Of a stretch of DNA of 64,000 bases, positions 52,101 to 57,850 are shown piece by piece. Under the pieces are notes generated by a model. The model saw only the letters and a list, made by a program, of their open reading frames with translations, had not been told where the DNA came from and searched no databases. Made by a program: the position numbers and the translations under genes. The DNA comes from Isoetes taiwanensis. Lineage: Eukaryota > Streptophyta > Lycopodiopsida > Isoetales > Isoetaceae. Numbering within the stretch: position 1 is the stretch's first letter; each line of letters opens with the position of its first letter. The stretch is from assembly GCA_021234155.1 (NCBI GenBank), contig JAJEKV010000073.1, forward strand, positions 5,798,001-5,862,000, given 5' to 3'.

Positions 52101-55100
52101 TATAAATAAGACAGGCCGTCACACTTTGTGTTCACACTTTGGGAACAGCCCAAAATTGAAGGTGCAGGTTCATGGCAGCATAGTTAACAAAGGAATTTCA
52201 TTGCATGCACATGGAAGGCAGAGTCACCAGCAATATCCCAAGGTTGCACATGGTTGATAGTCTTCCAAACCTGTAGATTACGACATTCAAGCATGAAGCA
52301 TGCCACTTGAGCAAGACCTTTCCTTGCACAGTGCTAAGCAACTGCCGCACTCGGACCCCTGCTATACTCCAACATCTCGGTAAGGCGCAATACTTCATAG
52401 CCAGTATTGAATTTATTGCTGCAAAAATGAAATCATCCAAATGCTTCCACTTTTGGTTATTCTTTTTTATTTTCATCTTTGATTATCAATTAAGTACATC
52501 TTTTTAATTCCCATCTGCCATCAAAGCCAACTTGGATAGACATTAGAGTGTGCAAGGGGGAGAAACGTCCGGGACGCATTTTCATGATTTTGATTGATAA
52601 TATAAGTGTTCACTTTTCCAATCAAGTCTCGGGCCTTCCAAAGGTTCGTGACACAAGATTATGTCATGATTGGACGGGTTCAACAATGAGCAGAATACAG
52701 ACTGAGAATGGCAAGGAATATGCCAACAGTGGGATTGATGTAAGGGAATCTGCCCATCTAATATTCAAACCGGGTCCAGTCCATGCAATCCTTCAAAGGA
52801 TCATAAAGTTTTGTTTCTGCAAGATGGAATTTGATGACATTATTCCATAAATTTAACAGAAAAAATGAATGTTGCTATCAAGCTCTTGTAAGACACTTCT
52901 TACAGAAAATATAAGAAATGTTTTGACATGAAATATGCCAAGTCAATTATATCTCCCAAAAAAAAAAAAAAAAATTATAATAAAAAAATAAAAAAAATAA
53001 TATTAATAACATGCAGGCATAGTTACCTTTAGTGAAGGTTGGTCCAAGTCTTAAAGCGAGCGCCTTAAACTTCTCTGCCAGCCTAGAATCAAGAGTGTTC
53101 CTCTTATCTGCTTTGACAGTGTACAATGACTGAAACACCTTCTCCATCACAAACCATAAGAAGAGAGATGTACATTCTCCAGTTACCTTCAAAATTGCAT
53201 ATAGTTCAGCCAGATAGTAAACAGGAAAGAAGGAAGGAAGGAAGGAAAAATTGATCTATAATCATCTATGGAAGACCTGTGGCGTCTATGAGACCAAAAA
53301 CATACAAAATTCCAAGAACATACAAAACTGAGGATCTGCAAGGAGGATGAAAACCTGCAAGACACTAAAAAACTCTAATACCAAAGCAACTAATCTAAAT
53401 TCACTAGAAATCTCCTATGATCTTGCTGCCATCCAAGAGAAAATTCCTGGGAGCTGATCTTCCTCTTCTTCTTCTGGAAGGATTGCTTATGCATCTGTTT
53501 TGCTACCCGCTTTAGAGGTCGCTAATGTCACTCCTTTTCCTTCATTCCAACCTGTCGTAACTCAAAGAAGAATGAAGTAATTTCTGTTTGCTTTAGGCGG
53601 TTTCAATTTTTGCGGCTAAGAGAAGCTGCTATGCTTAATACTTCTGCCCATCACCAAAGAACCATCATAATCTATTAGAAAGTATTTGCCTTCCAGAGAT
53701 GACTGACTCAAACTTTGCCATGTCATCCATTCATGATCAGTTTTCTTCTATTTCTGTGAATCAATTTCTCGGCACCTCCTTCAATCATATTCTTGTTTTC
53801 CCATAACTGTTCTTGGTTTGCCATAACTTGAGCAGGAGTTACCATGAGGAAGCCAGATTTTCACTTTGGAGAATCAGAACTTAGAACTCCAGGTGCAGTA
53901 TGAACACATACGTAGGATAAATGATCAAATTCAATTAAATGCTCTTGTTTTACTGGTCAAGCGGATCGAATTGTCTTAATGTGAACATTAGAAGTGGCGA
54001 CTAATTAAATGCAAAGAGGGCACCATGTCACCTACTTGCCTGTTATCGCTAAAGGACCTACGGGAATTTAGAGACTTAGCCAACAAGAGTCACAGCGCAC
54101 AAGGCAGAAAAGCTTGGTTGGTCCTATGCAGAATAAAATAACTAGGTCTTTAAAAAAGTGAATCAAGTATTGGGCTGTATAGAAACTTCCTAGATGCTCA
54201 GGCTACTAATTGGGCTGTATGAAAAAATAAACTTGGAAGAGGATTGATTGTACCCTTACTGAGCACGCTATAGTTGATGTACATTAGCAGTTCTTCTTGA
54301 CAAAGAGGACTGGAGCTCCAAAAGAAGATATGCTTGATAGATGGCTGACATCATCGTGAAGTTCCTATAACTGAATTTTTAGTTCCTCTAAGTTGGGTGG
54401 GAGAGCTGTAAGTGTTCAGACAATCAACTTGCATCTAGTATCGATTTAATTTCCACCCCAAACTGGTGGGAGTTAGGTGATCCTTAAATCCAACCTTTTC
54501 ATCTTCAGCATCCCTTGGATCTTTGATCTCTCTTTGAACTTTGCAAGATATTCAGTCCTGCCTTCAAAACCTACCCGGAGGCTTACAAACTCGATATACT
54601 AATTACTCTTCTTTTCCTTGTGCTCAAGTCACAAGCACTCATAGTAACTAGATACATACAATGCTTTAGATGCAATTCAAAGTGAGTCTAAGGCCATTAT
54701 TGAGCTCTGTGAAAAATAAACAATAGTTGCAATGACAGTTCTATGCATTCAAACACTGGGCCTCACCTGGAATATGCGTAAGAATAAAATATGCGGCCTT
54801 GAGTTAAAATAATCTGCCAGCTTTTTTGGTTCGTATTTCAATTTTAATGGTGTACGCCAGACTGCAAACCCTCCGCTTAAATACTTAAAATAATCTTCTA
54901 CCATAGACACATCCGCCGCCACCAGAGCCCATCCTGACAATCCTGTAGGAACACAATATTTAGACCTCCAATGATCATTCTAATCCTGTCCATTTTAAGA
55001 TGCTCTGTATTGAAATACTCAACAATAAATTCTCAGTGAAGCCAATTTGGAGCCACCAATCTAAATACCTTAAGGTTGTGAAGGGTAATCAAGAACCATT

Positions 55101-55837
55101 TGTGAATTAAGAAAAATACCTGCATAATCTCGTTGTTGCCAGGATTCCTGCACCTCGTAATCCAAGGATGGGTCCTCAAAGCTCTTCAGAAGAACCGTAT
55201 TTATAAAGGCAGGGAGTGCAACATATTTTGTCCACCTCATCATGGCTGCCAATGCTTCACCATCCCTTTTAATTATGCTGGATACTCCAATGTTCTCCCT
55301 ACAGCGTAAGATCCATTTCTTGGTGATGGCTGTATCTTTTTTTGCCCGACTCACGATTGCTCGTATTCCTTGCCTTAGGATTTCTTCCTTACAAGTAATT
55401 ACATTTTCATCTCCACGTTCTTCTGCTGGTTGGCTAGTTGTTTCAAATATGGGCTTAGGTTCCGGCTCCTGTTCAGGTTGTAATTGCGCCATCTGTAAGC
55501 AAGGTTGGTATTCAGATTGATTTCCTTTCTGCCTTTCATTATATTGAGTTCGTTTCCTGAGCATAAAATCCCAGTCTTCTTTTCGAAGGATATCCGCGTC
55601 GCCAACGGACTCGATGGAACTCCGGCACAGAATATTACTCTCCTCTACAGGCTCAACCTTCACAATTGCAGGTGAAATCTTTCTCAATTCAACTGCAATA
55701 TGTGGTCTTGGGCCTCCTTGATACGTCCCATAACATTTTCTCTGAAAATGTGGAAACGTTACGAGTCCCTCTTCCGTTAAGGCAACTCGACGACTCTGTG
55801 CTCTAGAATAACAGGAGGAGGCGGCATCCACAATCAT
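21784..55837 (-). CDS. ABC1K / UbiB-family atypical protein kinase, 16 exons
   Basis: Exons, in transcript order: 55120-55837, 54767-54942, 53027-53186, 46918-46970, 46647-46790, 44669-44773, 44116-44241, 37807-37992, 35961-36067, 30280-30442, 24995-25063, 22842-22935, 22606-22718, 22449-22525, 22251-22377, 21784-22179. All junctions are GT-AG and all phases agree, giving 2,814 bp and 937 residues. Core motifs in order: KVAQSLSTRPD (KxGQ position, about 351), AAASLGQ (411), VAVK (Lys432), ExD in GELDYNLEARN (480-482), HADPHPGN (Asp577, Asn582) and DFG (Asp595). A hydrophobic segment lies at about 893-921. Plant members act in plastids or mitochondria on prenylquinone and lipid metabolism. The target compartment is not clear: the N-terminus is long (about 300 residues before the core) and not a classic transit peptide. 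Which ABC1K subfamily it belongs to is unknown. Confidence 0.93.
22251..22377 (-). CDS. ABC1K exon 15
   Basis: Encodes a C-terminal region with PALAFCKIFLSNQGTSLRRI. Acceptor TTACGCAG, donor GCG/GTTTGT, phase 2 to 0. Confidence 0.85.
22449..22525 (-). CDS. ABC1K exon 14
   Basis: Encodes LLLDRNRELRWDRITTFIK, matching the family's L..DG.FRWDRL position. Acceptor TTTGGTAG, donor GGA/GTATGT, phase 0 to 2. Confidence 0.88.
22606..22718 (-). CDS. ABC1K exon 13
   Basis: Encodes GMALNVDPSFKVFTKTYPFV, the segment after the LEG motif, which is typical of ABC1K proteins. Acceptor TTTTAAAG, donor TCG/GTTAGT, phase 1 to 0. Confidence 0.93.
22842..22935 (-). CDS. ABC1K exon 12
   Basis: Encodes FRLQLPAYFTLVLRSIASLE, a conserved C-lobe helix of the family (PxxFTLVxRS). 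Acceptor TTTAAACAG, donor AAG/GTAAAA, phase 0 to 1. Confidence 0.93.
22936..23689. other. ABC1K intron 11, unannotated part
   Basis: AT-rich intronic DNA with no recognisable coding trace or repeat that I can name. Confidence 0.5.
23690..24260 (+). mobile_element. Ty1/copia fragment: protease end and GAG-pre-integrase
   Basis: Two adjacent frames read the copia segment after the protease: VKFVPDLKRNLLSV, FKVFFDEDEA, then IWHKRYGHISYGSFRTL and VCEPCVLGKQHRAPFP, which is the integrase zinc-binding HHCC region. LTRs and the remaining pol are absent. It lies antisense in ABC1K intron 11. Confidence 0.88.
24261..24994. other. ABC1K intron 11, unannotated part
   Basis: No coding or repeat signal recognised. 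Confidence 0.45.
24995..25063 (-). CDS. ABC1K exon 11
   Basis: A 69-bp exon encoding ALANTFSGLVFKDGIPDIRF with phase 0 at both ends. Two AGs three bases apart (before CAG and after it) could serve as acceptor; both keep the frame. Confidence 0.8.
25490..26235. repeat. intronic direct duplication, copy 1
   Basis: Homologous to 28200-29030, with shared blocks such as ACTAGTTCACCAAAACTAG, TTTGAGAATTGAATAGCTC, GGCAGCATCCATCAAACC and CAAGAAGTAGGCTCAAGG in the same order. It is diverged by substitutions and small indels. The sequence is non-coding. Confidence 0.85.
26236..28099. other. ABC1K intron 10, unannotated part
   Basis: AT-rich intronic DNA. The open frame on the minus strand at 26965-27168 is low-complexity Phe/Leu/Ser and not credible as a gene. 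Confidence 0.5.
28135..28200 (-). repeat. possible tRNA-derived SINE remnant
   Basis: On the minus strand a TTGCGTCAGTTG stretch (imperfect A box) is followed by GGTCGTAGGTTCAAATAC, a near-consensus B box inside a T-arm-like stem. The fit to the A box is weak and no full cloverleaf forms. Confidence 0.35.
28200..29030. repeat. intronic direct duplication, copy 2 with insertion
   Basis: Partner of 25490-26235. It is interrupted at about 28343-28510 by about 165 bp that are absent from copy 1, less AT-rich, and contain four ACACGG / CACGGC motifs. The interruption is therefore a later insertion. Confidence 0.8.
29100..29900 (+). mobile_element. LINE C-terminal fragment with internal triplication
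   Basis: Upstream, KGQFYKKNFLNIYRDDSF resembles QFYKENFLNVSADTD in the LINE at 48.1-50.3 kb. Downstream, ICQMCNLGAVESQEQF and FLCPGYHEIKGR form the CCHC-like zinc finger at the end of LINE ORF2. Between them a unit of about 104-111 bp is repeated three times (starts 29338, 29442, 29553), each ending in the ICQMCNL codons. The element is broken and antisense in ABC1K intron 10. Confidence 0.8.
30280..30442 (-). CDS. ABC1K exon 10 (DFG)
   Basis: Begins with the last base of a Gly codon and continues YLDFGLICYM, the DFG metal-binding site, then a helical HLVNGEWQCL segment. Acceptor TGAATAG, donor TTG/GTACGT, phase 2 to 0. Confidence 0.95.
30443..31039. other. ABC1K intron 9, unannotated part
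   Basis: AT-rich. A short local repeat of GGAAGGCCCAAAGG occurs at 30528-30595, overlapping the region next to exon 10. No gene seen. Confidence 0.5.
31040..32310 (+). mobile_element. Ty1/copia fragment B (RT, truncated)
   Basis: The end of integrase (LFVSRSVQFVEDAEY) and a linker with RRSRRLAGLPPP are followed by reverse transcriptase: KARLVVKGYNQKLGYDY, VFAPVARRDTIRAVLAL, KRNLYGLKQAPRCW and an intact LYVDDVIITG catalytic box. The frame breaks at about 32190, where roughly 25 bp separate it from ELTDLG and a further LLGIQKLQVH trace. The linker carries tandem slippage (55-bp and 61-bp units). Antisense in ABC1K intron 9. Confidence 0.9.
31458..31658. repeat. local tandem duplications inside copia B
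   Basis: A 55-bp unit beginning AAACAGGCATCTAAC starts at 31458 and 31513. Its second copy overlaps a 61-bp unit beginning GGCTTAATGCTA, which starts at 31537 and 31598. They break the RT linker frame. Confidence 0.9.
32643..32720. repeat. GCCAGTTGGTAGAAAA triplicate at copia junction
   Basis: The 16-mer occurs three times (about 32643, 32665, 32705), separated by AAACTTTC-like spacers, exactly where copia C starts part-way through its integrase gene. Confidence 0.9.
32700..35310 (+). mobile_element. Ty1/copia element C (integrase, RT, RNase H), 5'-truncated
   Basis: The integrase core starts mid-domain (IKALRTDYGGEYMSQEF, NGVAERKNQTI). After a stop at 33118 the 437-codon frame 33157-34470 covers the Ser/Pro-rich linker and the RT (ARLVAKGYTQQEGFDF, FKSAFLNGDLEEELYM, LYGLRQAPRCW). 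The catalytic box reads LYVDYTIVTG: the second Asp of YVDD is Tyr, so the RT is predicted inactive. A small duplication near 34465 shifts frame into 34412-35197, with FELTDLGLMHCCLGIEV and RNase H (SDSDMAST, STTEAELKAL, FCDNSGA). The RNase H end continues in a third frame to about 35300. Antisense in ABC1K intron 9. Confidence 0.93.
35466..35760 (+). mobile_element. probable 3' LTR of copia C
   Basis: A purine run (CAGGGGGGGA) ends at 35476 and TGTTGGATG follows, the layout of a polypurine tract and LTR start. The LTR's first 60 bp are crowded with CATGCA/TGCATG palindromes. There is no 5' partner in the window, so the right edge is an estimate. Confidence 0.6.
35961..36067 (-). CDS. ABC1K exon 9 (catalytic loop)
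   Basis: Encodes LLDVGILHADPHPGNLLY. The HADPHPGN catalytic loop is intact (Asp577, Asn582). Acceptor ATAATCAG, donor TGG/GTGATG, phase 0 to 2. Confidence 0.95.
36176..36493 (+). mobile_element. 5' LTR of copia D
   Basis: Matches the LTR at 42856-43119, including GTACCCCATGGGACATTTT, the GGACGTGGCACATATATATG block and the CTCCACTCAACA end. A stretch of roughly 46 bp (TAGTATAATGTGAT..ACTTTACG) is duplicated inside it. The usual TGT start is altered. Confidence 0.88.
36496..36507 (+). promoter_or_regulatory. primer-binding site of copia D (tRNA-iMet type)
   Basis: TGGTATCAGAGC lies two bases after the LTR end. It is complementary to the 3' end of plant initiator methionine tRNA, the usual primer of plant copia elements. 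Confidence 0.9.
36508..37690 (+). mobile_element. copia D internal remnant
   Basis: After the PBS the element jumps straight into integrase (GLAERKNRLVQDLVRAMLAH), so gag and protease are deleted. The segment 36604-36750 is repeated at 36814-36960 (period 210 bp). Downstream pieces read FHALFGRKPNVENLKVYG and, near 37590, SYSQAILSKQWLEAMNDEY, the start of the RT region. No 3' LTR is seen before exon 8. Antisense in ABC1K intron 8. Confidence 0.85.
37807..37992 (-). CDS. ABC1K exon 8 (hinge)
   Basis: A 186-bp, phase-0 exon encoding LPFIVVPKP, then VLTMEWIEGE at the hinge and a helix running to ILLM. Acceptor TTGTATTTTCAG, donor ATG/GTAAGA. Confidence 0.95.
38110..38500 (+). mobile_element. 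LINE C-terminal fragment
   Basis: ICKLCHLGEVESVEHSSSH matches the terminal CCHC-like finger of LINE ORF2. A later frame reads LFTDVFVHIMKKNALKYV, like the extreme end of such proteins. Antisense in ABC1K intron 7. Confidence 0.6.
38664..39840. mobile_element. possible gypsy LTR / spacer remnant
   Basis: Starts TGTTACGAATC, a common gypsy LTR terminus, and contains a TATA-like CTCTACTTATAC stretch. A GTTGTCTTTTACCCCG motif recurs at about 39153 and 39528. It borders the minus-strand gag fragment, but the right edge and a matching second LTR were not found. Confidence 0.35.
39843..41285 (-). mobile_element. Ty3/gypsy gag fragment
   Basis: Minus-strand frames show FLPDDFEDDLKHQWQTLHQQ followed by VTDFTSRFNTLL (40345-40560), the conserved retrotransposon gag motif, and FDYYNCGNPD.. 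(about 40040), a degraded CCHC zinc knuckle. The more N-terminal part lies at 40681-41280 in broken frames. It abuts a truncated copia LTR at about 41290. Sense orientation in ABC1K intron 7. Confidence 0.75.
41291..43119 (+). mobile_element. Ty1/copia element E (partial 5' LTR, RT-RNase H, full 3' LTR)
   Basis: A partial 5' LTR (41291-41420) and PBS (TGGTATCAGAGA, 41423) are followed directly by RT: RLVAKGFAQREGEYYLD, YQLDVKSAFLNGEL, LYGLKQSSRAWY and an intact VYVDDLIITG. The internal region lacks gag, protease and integrase. Stops occur at 41726 and 42068, with frameshifts near 42170 and 42420. RNase H reads YTDSDMAV and later FTDNMSSIRIAKNPVFHGR, DEIADGFTKPLG. The 3' LTR is 42856-43119 (TGTTAG..CAACA). 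Same family as copia D. Antisense in ABC1K intron 7. Confidence 0.92.
42856..43119 (+). repeat. 3' LTR of copia E
   Basis: 264 bp with matching TGTT..AACA ends. Homologous to 36176-36493 (copia D) and to the shortened 41291-41420. Confidence 0.88.
43120..43819 (+). other. ABC1K intron 7, unassigned open frames
   Basis: The frame at 43378-43707 contains HVVLVIPKHIAEKKSIQF and looks protein-like, but I recognise no family. It could be a gene fragment or flanking transposon sequence. Confidence 0.3.
43820..44092 (+). repeat. 144-bp direct repeat from decayed copia integrase
   Basis: GATGAGCTGCACAAT.. starts at 43820 and 43964; both copies end in GTAGCCTATCTTG. The reading frame (RDLQDLVTSTW..) resembles copia D's VQDLVRAMLAH segment, so this is a strongly decayed integrase piece. 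It ends close to exon 7. Confidence 0.55.
44116..44241 (-). CDS. ABC1K exon 7 (ExD motif)
   Basis: A 126-bp, phase-0 exon. It encodes RSDLSLFVDEIGKG and GELDYNLEARNA, the family-specific ExD motif. Acceptor TTTTGTGCAG, donor TGG/GTATGA. Confidence 0.95.
44669..44773 (-). CDS. ABC1K exon 6 (VAVK lysine)
   Basis: A 105-bp, phase-0 exon encoding VYKGRTIDGKDVAVKVQRPN. It carries the nucleotide-binding lysine. The donor is GGT/GTGAGC; a GT two bases earlier would break the frame. Confidence 0.95.
44774..46646. other. ABC1K intron 5
   Basis: AT-rich, without a gene. On the minus strand a GGTCTCA stretch followed by (CCCT)n at 46325-46353 looks like another very short LINE 3' end. Confidence 0.45.
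46647..46790 (-). CDS. ABC1K exon 5 (Ala-rich loop)
   Basis: A 144-bp, phase-0 exon encoding VELQDRLPS and PEPVAAASLGQ. The Ala-rich AAAS replaces the glycine-rich loop of ordinary kinases and is diagnostic of the UbiB/ABC1K family. Confidence 0.95.
46918..46970 (-). CDS. ABC1K exon 4 (KxGQ motif)
   Basis: A 53-bp exon completing KVAQSLSTRPDLMGPDAAK. Acceptor TTGGTTTCAG, donor AAG/GTATCT. The family's KxGQ glycine is alanine here. It lies 6.1 kb from exon 3. Confidence 0.92.
46971..47940. other. ABC1K intron 3, left part
   Basis: No gene seen. A purine-rich AAGGAAGGCAGGCAGGGAGAG tract at 47161-47181 resembles the minus-strand tail of a LINE. The open frames at 47312-47639 lack motifs. Confidence 0.4.
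47948..48136 (+). mobile_element. copia element F, left half
   Basis: CDASLYRSLIGGLLYLTVTR followed by SIDFLSRQMQAP is the copia RT-RNase H connector (YRSLVGSLMYLTxTRPD). The frame stops where LINE sequence begins. Its continuation is found 2.2 kb away at 50346. Confidence 0.85.
48137..50345 (+). mobile_element. LINE inserted into copia F
   Basis: Begins inside ORF2 with IEKAIHQLNTRKAIDCEGLKAE, then a broken RT with FENLLILSLEKGCF (KAFDxVP position) and GVKQGCPLSPTLFG near 48850, ELQVNLQKTKVMVFNTSGR (about 49015-49075) and a C-terminal RMIRSKLWMAHDIMLAEFS part to 49860. The 3' end has GGTCTCATAGACC at 50287-50299 and a TTTCTTTCTTTC tail ending near 50348, where copia F resumes. It is 5'-truncated and full of stops. 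Confidence 0.85.
50346..50812 (+). mobile_element. copia element F, right half (RNase H)
   Basis: VDADYSRCVDTCRSTTG, then EFKVLSAGAQEALWLQKF, CHGDNQSAIQLAYNPMFH and HDQLADLFVKPL are successive RNase H motifs, continuing from the 47948-48136 piece. It ends at about 50812, exactly where the (GAAA)n tail of a minus-strand LINE starts. Confidence 0.9.
50813..51960 (-). mobile_element. LINE fragment, minus strand
   Basis: From the 3' end: a (TTTC)n tail at 50817-50835, GGTCTCATAGACC at 50863-50875 in minus orientation, then a GGAGGGTTTTCCTCC hairpin. The frame 51338-51778 contains LTALYGAQIRGVDLRADDWS and RMIRGKHSVTHDIILAEFN, matching the plus-strand LINE at 49.3-49.5 kb. The region 50950-51250 holds further LINE sequence in another order, so the copy is rearranged. 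Confidence 0.8.
51961..53026. other. ABC1K intron 3, right part
   Basis: No recognisable gene. A run of A residues followed by AT-rich sequence at 52959-53003 lies next to exon 3. Confidence 0.45.
53027..53186 (-). CDS. ABC1K exon 3
   Basis: Encodes the helix ending in ALRLGPTFTK, the start of the KxGQ signature. Donor AAAG/GTAACT, phase 0 to 1. A LINE tail ends only about 40 bp upstream of its acceptor. Confidence 0.9.
53220..53650 (-). mobile_element. short LINE 3' fragment upstream of exon 3
   Basis: On the minus strand GGTTTTCATCCTCC, then TTGGTCTCATAGACG at about 53281-53296 and a (TTCC)n tail at 53228-53251. Further upstream (53500-53600) it resembles the 51.0-51.25 kb LINE part. Same sense as the ABC1K gene. 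Confidence 0.65.
53651..54766. other. ABC1K intron 2, remainder
   Basis: No gene or named repeat recognised. Confidence 0.45.
54767..54942 (-). CDS. ABC1K exon 2
   Basis: Acceptor TTCCTACAG, donor CAG/GTGAGG, phase 1 to 0. It encodes VEDYFKYLSGGFAVW and a KKLADYFNSRPHILFLR segment just before the kinase core, the region before the KxGQ helix in plant members. Confidence 0.9.
55120..55837 (-). CDS. ABC1K exon 1 (N-terminal extension)
   Basis: Encodes about 239 residues, including an acidic, Gln/Pro-rich stretch and a basic helical end. It has no kinase motif. An in-frame TAG lies three codons upstream of the ATG, which supports this start unless a further 5' exon joins at the nearby AG. The donor is CAG/GTATTT, phase 1. 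Confidence 0.8.
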
Positions 55838-56099
55838 CTCCTCGGACTAAACCCAGGCCCCTAATGATGGGCTCGTAATCACCCCCAATCTATAGACTAG
55901 GATGATTTTGCTTATGTGGCACAATTTGTGCAAATTGCGCCCTGCTGCTTTAGGGATGTGAATTTCATGAAAGCCAATGTTACATGGGTAACGCATTACA
56001 TGGGTTTTTAAGGAAAAGGAACAAGTTCTTAAGCAAAAGGAACAAGTGGAAAAAATCAGAAAGAAATCCTAGCCGCGAGTTAGGGCGGCGGCGGCTAGT
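55838..56099 (-). other. ABC1K 5' flank
   Basis: About 260 bp between the ABC1K start codon and a gypsy remnant. No clear TATA box could be placed. An AG directly before TCCGAGGAGATG could be a splice acceptor for an untranslated or coding upstream exon. Confidence 0.4.
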
Positions 56100-57850
56100 T
56101 AGGTGTCGTCCTTTTTCTTAACAAACAAAATGGGTGCCCCAAAGGGGGAGACATTTGGGCGAATGAAGCCTAGCTGAAGAAGTTCTTGCAACTGCTTCTT
56201 GAGCTCGGCTAGTTATAGGTTGCTCATGCGGTTCGCCTTACTGGTAGGTTTGATACCGAGTTGAAGCACAATCTCACATTCTACTCCTCTGAAAAGTGGC
56301 AGTTTCTGAATCTTATCTAGAAAAAGGTGTTGGAATTCCTGAATCAACCTGCCAATGGCTCCGGGTAAACATCTAATAGTCTCTTCTTGCTTAGAAACAG
56401 CTTCCACGAATGCAAGTCTAACAATACAAGCAGTTGTATCCCTTCTGATGGCCTTATCCAACTGACGCAATGAAATGCATTGCATAATGGGGATTACCGG
56501 GTTACCTGCTATGGTGACATGAGGCCCATTAGATGCATTGAAATGTGACCTCTCGCTTCTCACAATCAATATTGGCCTTCGCAGCGACCAAAAACTCCAT
56601 GCCTTATGATAAGGCCATACTTACCAATGTTCATAATCTCTGCATCTAAGGCTACTGGTGCTCCTGGCAACTGGATATTCAGGTTAACACGATGGCCCTG
56701 TGTGTGCCGGACAGCACCACTAGCCAAGGTAACTGGACGTGGCTTAGACTTCAAAAGGGTGAGGTGTAAGGCCTCGGCCAGTCCAAGAGATGCAAAATTA
56801 TGTGTACTACCCGTGTCAATGAGAATAACAAAGGGCTTACTATGAATCTGACCCACAGTGGATATGACGGTAGGCTGACTATCCGCATTGCTTGTTTCAA
56901 TTGCAGCAAAAATATGGGACTCACCTTGTATGTACTCAGGTGCCTCCTCACCAATAAGAGCTAGAAGATCACACAGAGCTGATAACTCATCCTATTCAAC
57001 TTTAGCTAGTGCGGCTTACGCTACTTGGGTCACATAGGGACATTCCTACATGCGGTGCCCTGGTCTCTTTAACTGTTCTCGGCCTTCCTTGGAAATAGAC
57101 TGGAGAATCTGTTGCATAGCCCCGGTAGGATTTGCTGGCTTGTCTGGAACATTAAAGTTCATCTTCGTATCATTCTTCGGGTAGGAATACTGTTGTGGGG
57201 ATCCCGGACTAGGTGAACGTGCTTTGTAAGGTGTATATGGTCTACTTCCCCCAAAGTTAAGGAACGCTGGTATGAATATTTTGGTGCCTCCTCTTCAACT
57301 TTGCCCGCAGCTTCAGCAACGATTTTGGGCTCGATGGCGCGTACCAGTTTCTTTAGGGTGGGAGATAACCCTTCGATATACCCTTCAGCTGCACGGCGCT
57401 CAGCAATATTGGGAGCATAGAAGCGTAGCTGCATAAATTCATCCGTGTAGGCGTGGACGGACATCTTCTTCTAGTAAAAGGTCTGTATCTGTTGGCATCG
57501 ATGTGCTCCTGGAACATAATGATTTTTAAATGCCTTTGCAAATATAAATCTATATTTGGCCCTTGTCAATGTATGAGTCCTAGCATAGACCTTTCACTAT
57601 ATACGTGCGGAACCTGTAAGTTTGGTAGTTGCAACTTTGCCGATATCCTCGCTGGTCATGCCATAGGATTGTCCAAACTCATGCATTTCGTCTAGTCATG
57701 ACTCTGCATCAACATCAGACCTAGACTTTCCCGAAAATTGAGCAAGTTTGCAGTTCTTCCAGATACTGGTAATGGCAGAGCCGATTGTCCTCTGATAATC
57801 CTTCTTACTAGATTTGGCAAGATCTACATCTGAAGCGAAAAATCTGAAGA
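56100..57850 (-). mobile_element. Ty3/gypsy remnant (gag, protease, start of RT)
   Basis: In minus-strand order: gag with WLDEMHEFGQSYG and GKVATTKLTG.. (about 57600-57730, with a stop), YTDEFMQLRFYAP (57159-57464), a zinc-knuckle trace PGHRM.ECP (about 57050), aspartic protease with LIDTGSTHNFAS (56566-56856), and the first RT block [20 protein letters not shown] ending near 56105. The rest of pol is missing. Frames are broken in several places. It ends about 260 bp from the ABC1K ATG. Confidence 0.9.
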
